Below, piece by piece: positions 35,159-44,140 of a stretch of 64,000 bases of DNA (position 1 is the stretch's first letter; each line of letters opens with the position of its first letter). The stretch lies in the NCBI RefSeq assembly GCF_000317695.1, contig NC_019772.1:62001-126000 (forward strand), given 5' to 3'. A model generated the notes under the pieces. That model made no database searches. It was not told the DNA's origin and saw only the letters and a list, made by a program, of their open reading frames with translations. The translations under genes and the position numbers were made by a program. This DNA is from Anabaena cylindrica PCC 7122 (GTDB lineage Bacteria > Cyanobacteriota > Cyanobacteriia > Cyanobacteriales > Nostocaceae).

Positions 35159-35737
35159 CTAAGGTAATAGTGAATCTTTGAAGTCTTGAATCGCTGTTGC
35201 TGTTAAAGCATAAACAACCCGACGCTTACGTTCAACATAAGTACCATCCACAGGAATTCCTTTCTTCCAAGCAGCAATAATTGCTTTCTTGTCTGCTGAG
35301 TAAACAGTCTTTTCTCTGCGGTATTTTAAAGGCAATTTTTCTGCCTCTACAAGTACATCACAACTCGGTGGATTTTCTTTAATTGTGATCCGCAGTAAAT
35401 TACCAACTATTTGCTCAGGGATAATTCCTGTGGCATTATGTTCTAAAATGGTTTCATCTAATTTCTGTCGCCAGCGTTCTAGTCTTAATAGTGCTGATTG
35501 ATGCACGGCTTTGAGATGTTCTAATCGTTGCTTAATAGCTGCTATTTCTGCATCTAGTTGCAATGCCAATTCGGCTTGGATATCAACAGCTTCTGATTGT
35601 ACTTCTTGAGTTTCCCAAATAGCGGTGATGATAGCAGCTTCCTCTTCAGAAGTCTGACAATTGGTTAACTGTTCCCAGAGATGAGCAGCAGTTTGGGATA
35701 ATCCTGCTAAAGATTGTTGAGCGAGTGATAAAACCAT
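35159..35737 (-). CDS. siphovirus Gp157-like protein
   Basis: About 192 residues from ATG 35737 (MVLSLAQQSLAG); a start 6 codons earlier overlaps the gene upstream. Layout fits the Gp157 family: a long helical/coiled-coil N-terminal part (EVQSEAVDIQAELALQLDAEIAAIKQRLEHLKAVHQSALLRLERWRQKL), a beta strand LLRITIKENPPSCDV, then LPLKYRREKTVYSADKKAIIAAWKKGIPVDGTYV. Gp157-like proteins come from phages and have been linked to phage resistance; their biochemical role is unclear. The C-terminal extension is its own. Confidence 0.7.
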   Translation of the reverse strand: MVLSLAQQSLAGLSQTAAHLWEQLTNCQTSEEEAAIITAIWETQEVQSEAVDIQAELALQLDAEIAAIKQRLEHLKAVHQSALLRLERWRQKLDETILEHNATGIIPEQIVGNLLRITIKENPPSCDVLVEAEKLPLKYRREKTVYSADKKAIIAAWKKGIPVDGTYVERKRRVVYALTATAIQDFKDSLLP

Positions 35738-35739
35738 GA

Positions 35740-35943
35740 TTACCACCTGCCACAAGTTTGATAGTAGTTATGTTCAGCTTCAATTTGGTTGAGAATAGCT
35801 ATCGTGCCTGAATCTAAATTAGCATCGAGGCATAAATCGGAAATCACCTTTTGTGTAACTTGATTATTTTGGTCAATTACGGCAGTCAACTTAGGTTTGA
35901 GTGTGGTTACACTTTCTGTTACAATTACTATTAGTTGTTGCAT
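35740..35943 (-). CDS. small hypothetical protein upstream of Gp157-like gene
   Basis: 67 residues (MQQLIVIVTESVTTLKPKLTAVIDQNNQVTQKVISDLCLDANLDSGTIAILNQIEAEHNYYQTCGRW). It lies directly upstream of the Gp157-like gene in the same direction with almost no gap, so it is likely co-transcribed. No domain recognised; a helical small protein. Confidence 0.5.
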   Translation of the reverse strand: MQQLIVIVTESVTTLKPKLTAVIDQNNQVTQKVISDLCLDANLDSGTIAILNQIEAEHNYYQTCGRW

Positions 35944-36145
35944 TGTTTGGGTTGCATAACGCCATCAATTTGAGCGCGGTAGCGCATCTAAACTCCATCC
36001 ATCTTGAAAAGTTGAGTTTGCACTATAGAAAAACTATAGGTTTCAACTTGGACGGGGTTTATCTGTATTTGTATCCCACTTTTTTAAGTTAATTTTGTGT
36101 CCTCTGTTCGTTATTTTGTCAATATCAAGAATTAAAACTAGAGAT

Positions 36146-36413
36146 ATGAAACTCATCAAAAAATCTGAAAAGCTCGTCCAAGAAACAAAAATAACGAGGG
36201 AAACGAAAAAAGGAAACTAAAGAACCAAATTTGCAAGCTGATTTTGTAAATAAAATACGAGAACTAACAGGGGCAGAACAGCAAAAATTAGGGATAGAGT
36301 ATCAAGAACCTAATTATGTTCCTTTACGATATAATCCCATAGTTCACTCTGTTGGCAAGACGGGATGGCAGGTTTCTGATATTTGTAAAGATATTAGATT
36401 GGATAATTTTTAA
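36146..36413 (+). pseudogene. small hypothetical gene with an apparent frameshift
   Basis: From ATG 36146 the frame encodes 24 Lys-rich residues (MKLIKKSEKLVQETKITRET and on) and stops at 36220. The neighbouring frame then reads on as KKETKEPNLQADFVNKIRELTGAEQQKLGIEYQEP to a stop at 36413. Joining them by a one-base shift at the A-rich run near 36206-36211 gives one plausible protein of about 88 residues. A working second start (TTG 36231) is also possible. Not recognised. Confidence 0.35.
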
Positions 36414-36475
36414 TTATTACTTGATTAGTGGATGCCACGGTTTTTTCTTATGTAAGATTAACAAAAATTAGATTT

Positions 36476-37096
36476 ATGTCTAGTGCTTATTATCCAATAA
36501 TTCTTTATCCACCTCTAGCAAGGTGGTTAAGAAATGGTAATTCAGAACAGAAGCATATCAAAGCTTCGTTTCAAGGATGTGTGGCATTACCAGATGATAA
36601 GAGTATAGCCAAGCAAGGTGTGAGTGAAAAGCAGTTTTTTCAGCATTTACTGGCAGCTTTTCCTGGAAATTTGATTTGTCAAGCGGTTGAGTTTGAAATT
36701 CCAGGTTATCCTCTCCGCTATTCGGCTGATTTTATCTTTTATCATCACTCATCTGGGTTAGCTTTGGATATTGAAATTGATGAACCTTATGCTGGAAATA
36801 CAGGGAAACCTCATCACTGTATTGATGTTGATGATGATAAAATTCGTAACCGTTTTTTCTTAGAGCATAATTGGGGTGTAGTTAGGTTTGCAGAAATTCA
36901 GGTGGTGCGTCATCCTTGGAATTGTTGTAAAGTTATTGCTCAAACAATTGCTAAATTGACAGGAGATAATAGTGTGTTTATGCTGCTGCAAAGATTGGCT
37001 GATGTACCTTTACAAAAATGCTGGACAAGGCGTGAGGCTAGGCTGATGGCAAAGAACAATTATCGTCAGTCTTATCTGCTAAAAAAAGCTTTTTAA
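36476..37096 (+). CDS. PD-(D/E)XK nuclease-like protein
   Basis: About 206 residues from ATG 36476 (MSSAYYPIILYPPLARWL). The core reads LRYSADFIFYHHSSGLALDIEIDEPYAG..., then DDDKIRNRFFLEHNWGVVRFAEIQVVRHPWNC. An acidic residue (ADF), a beta strand with ExD (LDIEIDEP), and later RN..F....W.VVRFAE are the layout of the Vsr/DUF559-like branch of PD-(D/E)XK nucleases. The lysine of the motif appears replaced by Asp (EID), so catalysis is unsure. It stands alone. Confidence 0.5.
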   Translation: MSSAYYPIILYPPLARWLRNGNSEQKHIKASFQGCVALPDDKSIAKQGVSEKQFFQHLLAAFPGNLICQAVEFEIPGYPLRYSADFIFYHHSSGLALDIEIDEPYAGNTGKPHHCIDVDDDKIRNRFFLEHNWGVVRFAEIQVVRHPWNCCKVIAQTIAKLTGDNSVFMLLQRLADVPLQKCWTRREARLMAKNNYRQSYLLKKAF

Positions 37097-37183
37097 GTAA
37101 AAAAATGCCCAATTGTCATTGCATTCGCGGAGCAGAGCGCCCGCATGAGACGAACGCTCATCTTTTATTCTAGTGCCAAATGA

Positions 37184-38028
37184 TTAATTAAACAATGTAC
37201 CGACAAAATTGAGAATCGGCTTCCAAAAAATACCAGTTAATACATACGGAGCATATTGCAAAACCGGGAAAATTGGTTGTTTTGACTGCTTTAATGGTAA
37301 ACAATCTAACAAAAAAGGTACTATACAGGTAAGTCCATAAGCAGTCGCTAAAGCTTTACTAAATGTAGGTTCAGAACCGGGTAGAGGACTATAATAAATA
37401 CCCAGTAGAATACAAGATATCATTAAAAATTGATTCCATAAAAACCAGGATTGAGGCGATAACAAATAAATTAATTGGGGGAAGCTTTGGTCGATTTTTT
37501 GTCGCATTCCCAATAACACAGACCAAGTTGCAGCACCAACAATGCCATCGTTTTTCAAGCCATAGATATTTTGGAAGCGTTTAACGGCTTTTTCTGTTTC
37601 TCTATCAAAATATCCATCAGGTTTTTTTGAGAAAATCCTTCTTCATAAAGGATATTTTGCACTTCTTTAACTGCATCTTGTAATTCTGGAGATATATTTT
37701 TCTGATGGAGATAAAGCTTTGGGTAGAGAAGGCAAGCCCAACTCAATGAACCGACTATTCCATCAACTAGAAGGTTATTTATTTTCTGGAATTCTTTAAC
37801 AGCTTCTTCTGTTTCTAAATCAAATCTACCACTAATATTTGCCAGAAGACCCTGAGCATATAAACGTTTTTGCAATTCAATGATTGAATCTTCTACAGAA
37901 TTGGGCGTAAAGCCTCGGTAAATTATAGGACGTTTATTGAATACACAGACTTGTTTTTCTGCTGGGAAATAAAGTCGGGGTTGTTTGATCCGAAACAAGA
38001 TATTGAAGGATTTAAGTAGTCTATTCAT
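37184..38028 (-). pseudogene. peptidoglycan-binding-domain membrane protein split by a -1 frameshift
   Basis: The upstream part (38028-37555) holds one full PG_binding_1 repeat (DSIIELQKRLYAQGL...GRFDLETEEAVKEFQKINNLLVDGIVGSLSW) and the start of a second. At the run of seven A (minus strand, 37628-37622) the frame leaves the family pattern. Reading one base back gives PDGYFDRETEKAVKRFQNIYGLKNDGIVGAATW, which continues into the downstream part (37558-37184). That part carries three hydrophobic segments near the C-terminus. The junction is an exact A-AAA-AAC heptamer, so it is either a decayed gene, a read error or programmed frameshifting. The product would bind cell wall. Confidence 0.7.
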
Positions 38029-38252
38029 TTGGCGCTCCTACGTAGTAAAGTGTCAAAAGCAGATTTTTTGTAGGGCATTGAGCAGTTCCTTATGTCTGCA
38101 CCCTGCTGGATACTGAGAATAAGTGGTTTAAAGATTAAACTACTGAATTGACTACAAACAGACAATTAGCAAAGTTAACAAATTGTCAATAATTTGTTAA
38201 AGCCTTGTTGGTTAAAATGTTGCTAATATGACATTGATGACAGACTTATTGG
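38029..38252. other. intergenic region before the STAND gene
   Basis: No gene seen. A short pair TTGTTAACTTTGC-like words occurs near 38165-38200 (ACAATTAGCAAAGTTAACAA, ATTTGTTAAAG). It should hold divergent promoters for both neighbours. Confidence 0.3.
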
Positions 38253-40583
38253 GTGATATTTATGTCAAGTCAGTCAGATGGGTGGAATATGCCCAAAACT
38301 TGGTATCGCAAGGTTTTGAAGGACTGGGATGTAGATCGGTTACTGACGGACTTGGAAGCTAAAATTCAAGAGCGATACAGGCAAAATAGCAAGAAAGACT
38401 TGTTACTGGGGTTGCTGTGTGGGTATAGCTTAAAGAAGCTTTGCAAGGATTTACACAAGGGTAACGCTGCCGTCAGAACTGTTCTGAGCAACATATATCG
38501 AGATATTGAAACTTTAACAGGAGAGCCAAATAACACTGTCAAGTCAAGTAACCTCGTTTACGTTCTGGAGAGACATGGCTATCGCAGAGGTTATGTTGTA
38601 TCCGCTATCCAAAGCCGTTCCATTCCCCAAAATTTGCCATCACCAACCTACACAGAATTTATTGGCCGCGAGGCGGATATGAAGAAGCTACTGGAACGCC
38701 TGTCACCAGATCATGGCGCTCACATGATTACGGTGCATGGCATTGGTGGTGTAGGTAAAACGGCGCTGGTATTAGAAGCTGCTTACGTATGCTTAAAAGC
38801 TAGTCGTGAAAACCTTGTTGGCCTACCCAGATTTAATGCGATTATTTTCACTTCTGCCAAACAACAGGAACTTATCCCTGATAGTATTTTGCGACGGCAA
38901 CAAGGACAGCGTAACCTGCGCGATATCTTTCGAGAGATTGCCCATGCTTTGGGCGACCCAACGATTATTCAATCTCCTCCCAATGACCAATTTGACCGTG
39001 TACGCCAAAGTCTTTCAAAACAGCGAACACTACTGATTGTGGACAATATGGAGACTATAGAAGATCGGGATCAGGTTATAGAGTTTCTATACAATTTGCC
39101 GATTTGTGTCAAAGTAGTCATTACGACTCGCGAACGGATTGCTTTGCTACCAATTAGTCTGCGAAACTTACCCCCAGATGATGGTTTGCAGTTGATTCAG
39201 CAACAAGCAGAAGAAAAAAGTATAGTCCTTAACAAGGAGGAATCTGAGCTACTTTATGATCGCACTGGAGGAATTCCCCTGGCCATTGTTTATGCAATCG
39301 GTCAAGTATCTAGTGGCTATTCTCTGAACTCTGTTTTGGAGAAGTTAACTTCAGCTACAGGTGATGTGGCTCGTTTCTGTTTTGAGCAATCAGTGCAAGG
39401 AATGAAGGAACAGCCACCCCACAAGTTATTAATGGCACTGGCGATTTTTCCTGATTCTCCAATTCAAACCGCCCTAGTTGAGGTGGCTGGACTGACAGCT
39501 GCTCCAGTTTCTGTCAATGATGGTTTGGCACGTTTACAACAACTTTCCTTAGTGAATTTAAACCCAGACAAAAAGCGGTATGAAATGCTCTCTCTGACTC
39601 GTGAGTATGCCTTGGCAGAATTAGCTGCTTATCCAGATTTTGAGAAAGAGGCAAGACAGCGTTGGGTGAAATGGTATCTGGATTTTGCCCACAGTTATGC
39701 TGGGGAAGATTGGGAAAAGTGGATACATTACAATAAGTTAGAGCAAGAAGAAGGGAATCTCCGGGCTGTACTTTATTGGTGTAAAGACCAAGACCACTAT
39801 CAAGAGGTCAGGGATTTATGGCTGCTGTTGAACCACTATGCAAATCTCTATGCCTATTGGGACGATCGCCTGGATTGGTTAAAATGGCTTATAGAACAAT
39901 CAGAACGACGAGGTGAATGGTCATCTTTAGTGAAAATCATGATTCGCAAAACCTGGCTGTTGATTCGGGAGTGTTCACCGCAAAGTTTGAAAGATGCAAA
40001 TGAAATGTTACAGCAGGTATGGGTTTTACGCGAACATACAGACTTATGTGTTCAAGCTGACTTGGCTGAGAATATTGTTCGGCTGCGAATCAGACAGAAT
40101 GACTATACAGACGCACGTGTATGGCTCGATATAGAACAGCAATTGGTGAATCAGGCTAATCTGGAAGAGCAAAAGCACATCCGTCACTATGTTCCTATTC
40201 TTTATCATCGAGCGGTAATCTTTTATCGAGAACATAAATATACTGAGGCTAAGACACTCTTTCAAGAAGTGATGCACAGTGCAGAAAAAATTGCCTGGTA
40301 TCGAGTCATCAATTCTGCTCAAAATTGGCTGGCTGATATTGCGATCGAACAAGGCGATCGCGATCGCGCTCAACAGCTTCTAATTAAAGGTTTAACTGTA
40401 GCTCAAAGCAGCAAAAATAAACGGCGTTTAGCTCGCTATCAACGTTCTCTGGCTCGCTGGGAAAAAAAGTGGGGCAGCTTGGATAAAGCCCGTCAATTGT
40501 CAACTAAGGCTATGGATAGTTTTAAGCATCTGGGGATGATACAAGATGCCCAGGAAATGCAATTTTTACTTGATTCTCCATAA
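38253..40583 (+). CDS. STAND/NB-ARC NTPase with TPR-like C-terminus
   Basis: 776 residues. N-terminal about 45-110 is a helical domain (KKDLLLGLLCGYSLKKLCKDLHKGNAAVRTVLSNIYRDIETLTG) seen in cyanobacterial STAND proteins, perhaps an effector or recruiting helix-turn-helix. The NB-ARC ATPase follows TEFIGREADMKKL: P-loop HGIGGVGKTAL at about 163-172, Walker B TLLIVDNME near 262, sensor VVITTRER, and GGIPLAIVYAIGQV. After a winged-helix region come helical repeats (about 560-770, RDLWLLLNHYANLY, RAVIFYREHKYTEAKTLFQEV, DRDRAQQLLIKGLTVAQ). Such proteins sense a ligand and oligomerise; many act in defence or signalling. Start could also be ATG at 38262. Confidence 0.85.
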   Translation: MIFMSSQSDGWNMPKTWYRKVLKDWDVDRLLTDLEAKIQERYRQNSKKDLLLGLLCGYSLKKLCKDLHKGNAAVRTVLSNIYRDIETLTGEPNNTVKSSNLVYVLERHGYRRGYVVSAIQSRSIPQNLPSPTYTEFIGREADMKKLLERLSPDHGAHMITVHGIGGVGKTALVLEAAYVCLKASRENLVGLPRFNAIIFTSAKQQELIPDSILRRQQGQRNLRDIFREIAHALGDPTIIQSPPNDQFDRVRQSLSKQRTLLIVDNMETIEDRDQVIEFLYNLPICVKVVITTRERIALLPISLRNLPPDDGLQLIQQQAEEKSIVLNKEESELLYDRTGGIPLAIVYAIGQVSSGYSLNSVLEKLTSATGDVARFCFEQSVQGMKEQPPHKLLMALAIFPDSPIQTALVEVAGLTAAPVSVNDGLARLQQLSLVNLNPDKKRYEMLSLTREYALAELAAYPDFEKEARQRWVKWYLDFAHSYAGEDWEKWIHYNKLEQEEGNLRAVLYWCKDQDHYQEVRDLWLLLNHYANLYAYWDDRLDWLKWLIEQSERRGEWSSLVKIMIRKTWLLIRECSPQSLKDANEMLQQVWVLREHTDLCVQADLAENIVRLRIRQNDYTDARVWLDIEQQLVNQANLEEQKHIRHYVPILYHRAVIFYREHKYTEAKTLFQEVMHSAEKIAWYRVINSAQNWLADIAIEQGDRDRAQQLLIKGLTVAQSSKNKRRLARYQRSLARWEKKWGSLDKARQLSTKAMDSFKHLGMIQDAQEMQFLLDSP

Positions 40584-40691
40584 CTCAGGTGAGTATTGAT
40601 CGTCAGTTTTGAAACTGATTAAGTTTTCTTCCTATTGACTTGACCTCAACATTTATGATTTTTAAAAAAGCCCAGTAATCAACAATTATTC

Positions 40692-42230
40692 ATGAATAAC
40701 ACAGAAGTAGTCGTAATTGGTAGCGGTATTGGCGGATTGAGTTGCGCTGCACTCTTAGCACGCTATGGAATTGATGTCACAGTATTAGAAAGCCACTCTA
40801 TTGCCGGTGGTGCGGCTCATGCTTTTGAACGCAACGGTTACAAATTTGAGTCTGGACCATCTTTATATTCTGGTTTATCTTATACCCCTTCACCTAATCC
40901 CTTACGCCAAGTTTTAGATGCCATTGGGGAAGATTTACCCTGCGTCAATTACGATACCTGGGGTTGTTATTTACCAGAAGGCTACTTTGATGCTCAAGTT
41001 GGTGCTGACCAATTCTGTGAAATCTTGCAAAAACTGCGGGGAGATAAAGCGGTAGCAGAATGGCGCAAACTCCAGGAAATTATGACACCTTTGGGTAAGA
41101 GTGCCACTGCTCTCCCACCATCTGCCTTGCGCTACGATTTAGGTGCGGTGTTAACTATGGGTAAATTTGCCCCAGCTTTACTGCAACAGGCCGCTAACGT
41201 CATCAAATTAACAGGGTCTTTTTCTAACATTATTGATGGTGTAATCACAGACCCTTTTATTCGCAACTGGTTAGATTTACTTTGCTTCCTCTTATCTGGA
41301 TTACCCGCAGATGGGACAATTGCCGCAGAAGTGGCTTTTATGTTTGCAGACTGGTATCGTCCCAATGTCCAGTTAGATTATCCCCTTGGGGGAAGTGGTG
41401 CATTGGTTGATGCACTGGTACGGGGGTTGACTAAACATGGTGGTAAGTTAATTTTAAATGCTCATGTGGAGCAAGTTTTAGTAGAAAACAACCGTGCTGT
41501 CGGGGTACGTCTGCGGAGTGGTCAAGAAATCCGAGCTAGTAAAGCTGTTGTTTCCAATGCTTCTGTTTGGGATACTCTCAAACTCATTCCTGAAGGTGCT
41601 GTCCCTAAACGGTATGTGGAAAAGCAACAAGCAACTCCTGAATGTGATAGTTTTATGCACCTGCATTTAGGTATTGATGCAGCAGAATTACCTGAGAATC
41701 TAGGTATTCACTACATTGTAGTTAACGATTGGGACAAAGGCGTAACTGCACCGCAAAATGTGGTAGTTGTATCTATTCCTTCAGTTCTTGATTCGTCTTT
41801 AGCACCAGTGGGTAAGCACGTGATTCACGTTTATACTCCTGGTAATGAACCTTATGCTATTTGGCAAGGAAAGGAACGCAATAGCGAAGAATATGCGTTA
41901 TTAAAACAAGAACGTGCGGAGGTGATGTGGCAAGCTTTGGAAAGAATTATTCCTGATATTCGTTCCCGTTGCGAAGTTAGTTTGGTGGGTACTCCCCTTA
42001 CTCATGGGCGATTTTTGCGTCGTCATCATGGTAGTTATGGACCAGCTATAGCGGCAGGGAAGGGTTTATTTCTTGGTGGGAATACACCTTTGTCGGGGTT
42101 GTTGTGTTGTGGAGATTCGACTTTTCCGGGAATTGGGTTGCCTGCTGTGGCTGCGAGTGGGATGATTGTTGCTAATGCGATCGCTCCGGTACAGAAACAT
42201 TTACAATATATTTCAGAGACATTTGGTTAA
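40692..42230 (+). CDS. CrtISO/CrtI-like FAD-dependent oxidoreductase
   Basis: 512 residues. N-terminal Rossmann motif VVVIGSGIGGLSCAALLARYGIDVTVLESHSIAGGAAH (about 5-42) binds FAD. The body has FERNGYKFESGPSLYSGL and QLDYPLGGSGALVDALVRGLTKHGGKLILNAHVEQVLVENNRAVGVRL. The end LLCCGDSTFPGIGLPAVAASGMIVANAI is the second FAD-contacting block of carotenoid desaturase/isomerase-type enzymes. It likely acts on a carotenoid or related polyene, at membranes, but the substrate cannot be read from sequence. The length fits the CrtISO group. It is a single gene, 109 bases after the STAND gene. Confidence 0.82.
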   Translation: MNNTEVVVIGSGIGGLSCAALLARYGIDVTVLESHSIAGGAAHAFERNGYKFESGPSLYSGLSYTPSPNPLRQVLDAIGEDLPCVNYDTWGCYLPEGYFDAQVGADQFCEILQKLRGDKAVAEWRKLQEIMTPLGKSATALPPSALRYDLGAVLTMGKFAPALLQQAANVIKLTGSFSNIIDGVITDPFIRNWLDLLCFLLSGLPADGTIAAEVAFMFADWYRPNVQLDYPLGGSGALVDALVRGLTKHGGKLILNAHVEQVLVENNRAVGVRLRSGQEIRASKAVVSNASVWDTLKLIPEGAVPKRYVEKQQATPECDSFMHLHLGIDAAELPENLGIHYIVVNDWDKGVTAPQNVVVVSIPSVLDSSLAPVGKHVIHVYTPGNEPYAIWQGKERNSEEYALLKQERAEVMWQALERIIPDIRSRCEVSLVGTPLTHGRFLRRHHGSYGPAIAAGKGLFLGGNTPLSGLLCCGDSTFPGIGLPAVAASGMIVANAIAPVQKHLQYISETFG

Positions 42231-42291
42231 AATATCTTTACGGATGATTTATATATCAGAAAATATAAATCTCCAATATCTGGGAGTGTGA

Positions 42292-42624
42292 TTAAGTTAA
42301 TACCAAAATACTTTCCGTGTCACTACTATCAAATTGGGTAATTGTGGACAAATTATCTCTCAAAATCTGCACAATCTTTGATGTGGGACTATTACCAATA
42401 CGCAGATAAATAAATTTTGGTGGATGACCATAAAGTAAACTACGTTGATGAAAGTCAGAATCTTTGGAAATAATCACAAAACTATTCATTTTGGCGAATT
42501 CCCAGATAATGGCATCATCAGTATTTATAAGTCCTAAAGTTTTAACGTGTTGAGAATCAGGATACAAATCAAGAATTTTATCAACAATGCGATCTGACAA
42601 ATTTTCATCTAATAGCAGTTTCAT
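42292..42624 (-). CDS. DUF5615 PIN-like toxin component
   Basis: 110 residues, beginning MKLLLDENLSDRIVDKILDLYPDSQHV, then DDAIIWEFAKMNSFVIISKDSDFHQRSLLYGHPPKFIYLRIGNSPT. This is the DUF5615 (Mut7-C-related) PIN-like fold, with acidic residues D6, E7, D39/D40 and D55-D57 in the places expected of a PIN nuclease. It overlaps the stop of the DUF433 gene by 4 bases. Together they are the usual toxin-antitoxin-like pair; the RNase activity is expected from the fold. Confidence 0.85.
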   Translation of the reverse strand: MKLLLDENLSDRIVDKILDLYPDSQHVKTLGLINTDDAIIWEFAKMNSFVIISKDSDFHQRSLLYGHPPKFIYLRIGNSPTSKIVQILRDNLSTITQFDSSDTESILVLT

Positions 42625-42845
42625 AGAGATGCAACAAATAACTTTTTCTCTCGGTCAGCAGCAAAAGCAAGACAAGCTTTAATATCTTCAGATGTCAGTT
42701 CTGAAAAATCTTCCAAAATTTCGGTTTCTGTCATCCCACCTGCTAAATATTCTAAAATGTCGTACACAGTAATACGCATTCCTCGAATGCAAGGTTTTCC
42801 ACTGCGTTTTCCAGCTTCAATTGTAATAATGTCTTGATAACTCAT
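42621..42845 (-). CDS. DUF433 antitoxin-like protein
   Basis: 74 residues with the DUF433 signature: GKRSGKPCIRGMRITVYDILEYLAGGMTETEILEDFSELTSEDIKACLAFAADRE. It is a small helix-turn-helix-like protein, normally the antitoxin/regulator paired with DUF5615 toxins. It is the first gene of the pair and overlaps its partner by 4 bases. Confidence 0.88.
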   Translation of the reverse strand: MSYQDIITIEAGKRSGKPCIRGMRITVYDILEYLAGGMTETEILEDFSELTSEDIKACLAFAADREKKLFVASL

Positions 42846-42879
42846 GATCTCTCCTGCGGTTTAATCTTTAGTTTATATA

Positions 42880-43062
42880 ATTTTAGGATAATTCATAGGG
42901 TGATAGATGGAATAAGTAGCGTTAGGGTAGCGATCGCGCGGAGCGCAGTGCCAGAGGCAATCGCTTATTCAGAGAGAAAGGAAAGAGCGATGCCTTCGGC
43001 GTTCGCGAAGCGTCTCGAAGAGAGCGCAGCTATCGCAATAATAAATCTTAGCCATAATTACA
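42880..43062. repeat. HIP1-rich palindromic repeat cluster (copy 1)
   Basis: Contains GCGATCGCGCGGAGCGCAGT, GCCTTCGGCGTTCGCGAAGC and AGAGCGCAGCTATCGC. These interleaved short palindromes are typical of Nostoc intergenic repeats. No gene is supported here. A similar cluster lies at 43545-43685. Confidence 0.5.
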
Positions 43063-43287
43063 TCATTCCGTTTTCCATTCACTTTCTGGAATGTCAGCAC
43101 CAGTCATAATATTGCGTAGTGTACCCATCGGCAAATTACGTCCTTTGTGATAAGGCACAATCACTTGTAGTTGGCGATCAAGATTTCTCCACTTACGATG
43201 ACTACCCTTTTGAGAAATCAATTCAAATCCATAACGCTCCAGAATACGCTCAACTTCATCTACATTCATGCGACGGTTGCGGGTCAT
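43063..43287 (-). CDS. HicA-type mRNA interferase toxin
   Basis: 74 residues with the HicA fold (dsRBD-like): VDEVERILERYGFELISQKGSHRKWRNLDRQLQVIVPYHKGRNLPMGTLRNIMTGADI. The catalytic His is in KGSHRKW. It cleaves mRNA during translation when free of its antitoxin. The start overlaps the HicB stop by 4 bases. The order here is antitoxin first, which occurs in many HicBA operons. Confidence 0.92.
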   Translation of the reverse strand: MTRNRRMNVDEVERILERYGFELISQKGSHRKWRNLDRQLQVIVPYHKGRNLPMGTLRNIMTGADIPESEWKTE

Positions 43288-43487
43288 CCAACCAAAACCT
43301 CCCGCACAATTGTTCCTGATTTTAATTCAATGGGATCTGGTTCAAGATAGAGTGCGATCGCTTCACGAATATTTTCTAAGGCTTCTTCTTCGGTTTCTCC
43401 AGCCGAAACGCAACCTGGTAATTCTGGACACCAAACAGACCAGTCTCCCGTTTCCGCATCGGCCTCCAGCACAACACGCCATTTCAT
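43284..43487 (-). CDS. hicB: HicB-family antitoxin
   Basis: 67 residues. KWRVVLEADAETGDWSVWCPELPGCVSAGETEEEALENIREAIALYLE is the partially degraded RNase-H-like fold of HicB. It lacks a C-terminal DNA-binding domain, so the short form (about 67-70 residues) is complete. It precedes and overlaps the HicA gene and neutralises it. Confidence 0.92.
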   Translation of the reverse strand: MKWRVVLEADAETGDWSVWCPELPGCVSAGETEEEALENIREAIALYLEPDPIELKSGTIVREVLVG

Positions 43488-43544
43488 TATGCTCTCTCCT
43501 TTGCAGTGGTAATTTAATTTTAGGGTAATTCATGGGAAGTTAGT

Positions 43545-43685
43545 CTTAAGGTAGCGATCGCGTATCCCTGACGGGAGTGCCTTGCACTCAGCGCTCCGTA
43601 GGAATCGCGCGAACGCGTAGTGTGTCTGTTGGCGAAGCCTTCTGCGAAGGAGTAGGACTCAGCGCAATGCCGGAGGCAATGGCAT
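43545..43685. repeat. HIP1-rich palindromic repeat cluster (copy 2)
   Basis: Contains GTAGCGATCGCG, CGCGCGAACGCGTAGTG and GGCGAAGCCTTCTGCGAAGG palindromes. It is similar in style to 42880-43062. No gene supported. Confidence 0.5.
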
Positions 43686-43689
43686 TTTA

Positions 43690-43899
43690 TTATAAAGCTG
43701 AGAAAATTTCTAAAAATTGCGTGGCTGTAATAATATCAACTCCTCTAAAGGGATGAAGTTCTAATAAATCTTTGTCTCCTGTAGTGATATGAGTTGCATT
43801 ACCATTAATAGCAACTTCTAGAAATTTGTCATCTTTTGGATCTCTACACTCTTTAATCCTCTGGACTATTTCAATGTTCCTCATCCGGTACAAATCCAA
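43690..43899 (-). pseudogene. PIN-domain toxin, C-terminal remnant
   Basis: 69 residues from a TTG. ECRDPKDDKFLEVAINGNATHITTGDKDLLELHPFRGVDIITATQFLEIF is the second half of PIN-family toxins, with the DPKDDKF and TGDKDLL acidic motifs. The N-terminal half, including the first catalytic Asp, is missing. Just upstream another frame (44014-43871) encodes a 47-residue ORF with no known match (GPYEVKCFYKYFKGVDLLLAKRF), so the 5' end seems to have been replaced. Confidence 0.65.
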
Positions 43900-44072
43900 A
43901 TGAAAACCTCTTAGCCAACAGCAAGTCTACACCTTTAAAGTATTTGTAAAAACATTTTACCTCATAAGGACCTAGAACTGGAATTTTGGGCGGTTGCATA
44001 GAGATTGGATTCATATAGATATTTCAAGTCTTTGAGATAATTCTGTTACAAAATACTAAATTGTTCAATCAA

Positions 44073-44140
44073 ATCTGATTCTTTAATTTTTATTTCACCT
44101 TTTATAATCTGATTCTTTAATTTTTATTTCACCTTTTATA
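44073..44140. repeat. exact 34-bp tandem duplication
   Basis: ATCTGATTCTTTAATTTTTA and the 14 bases that follow are repeated twice head to tail (44073-44106 and 44107-44140). The second copy overlaps the last codons of the PIN toxin at 44129. Confidence 0.8.

Noticed and set aside
42880..43685. CRISPR-like array from repeated GCGATCGC words
   Set aside because: Repeats are short, irregularly spaced palindromes without constant repeat-spacer units; they are HIP1-type intergenic repeats.
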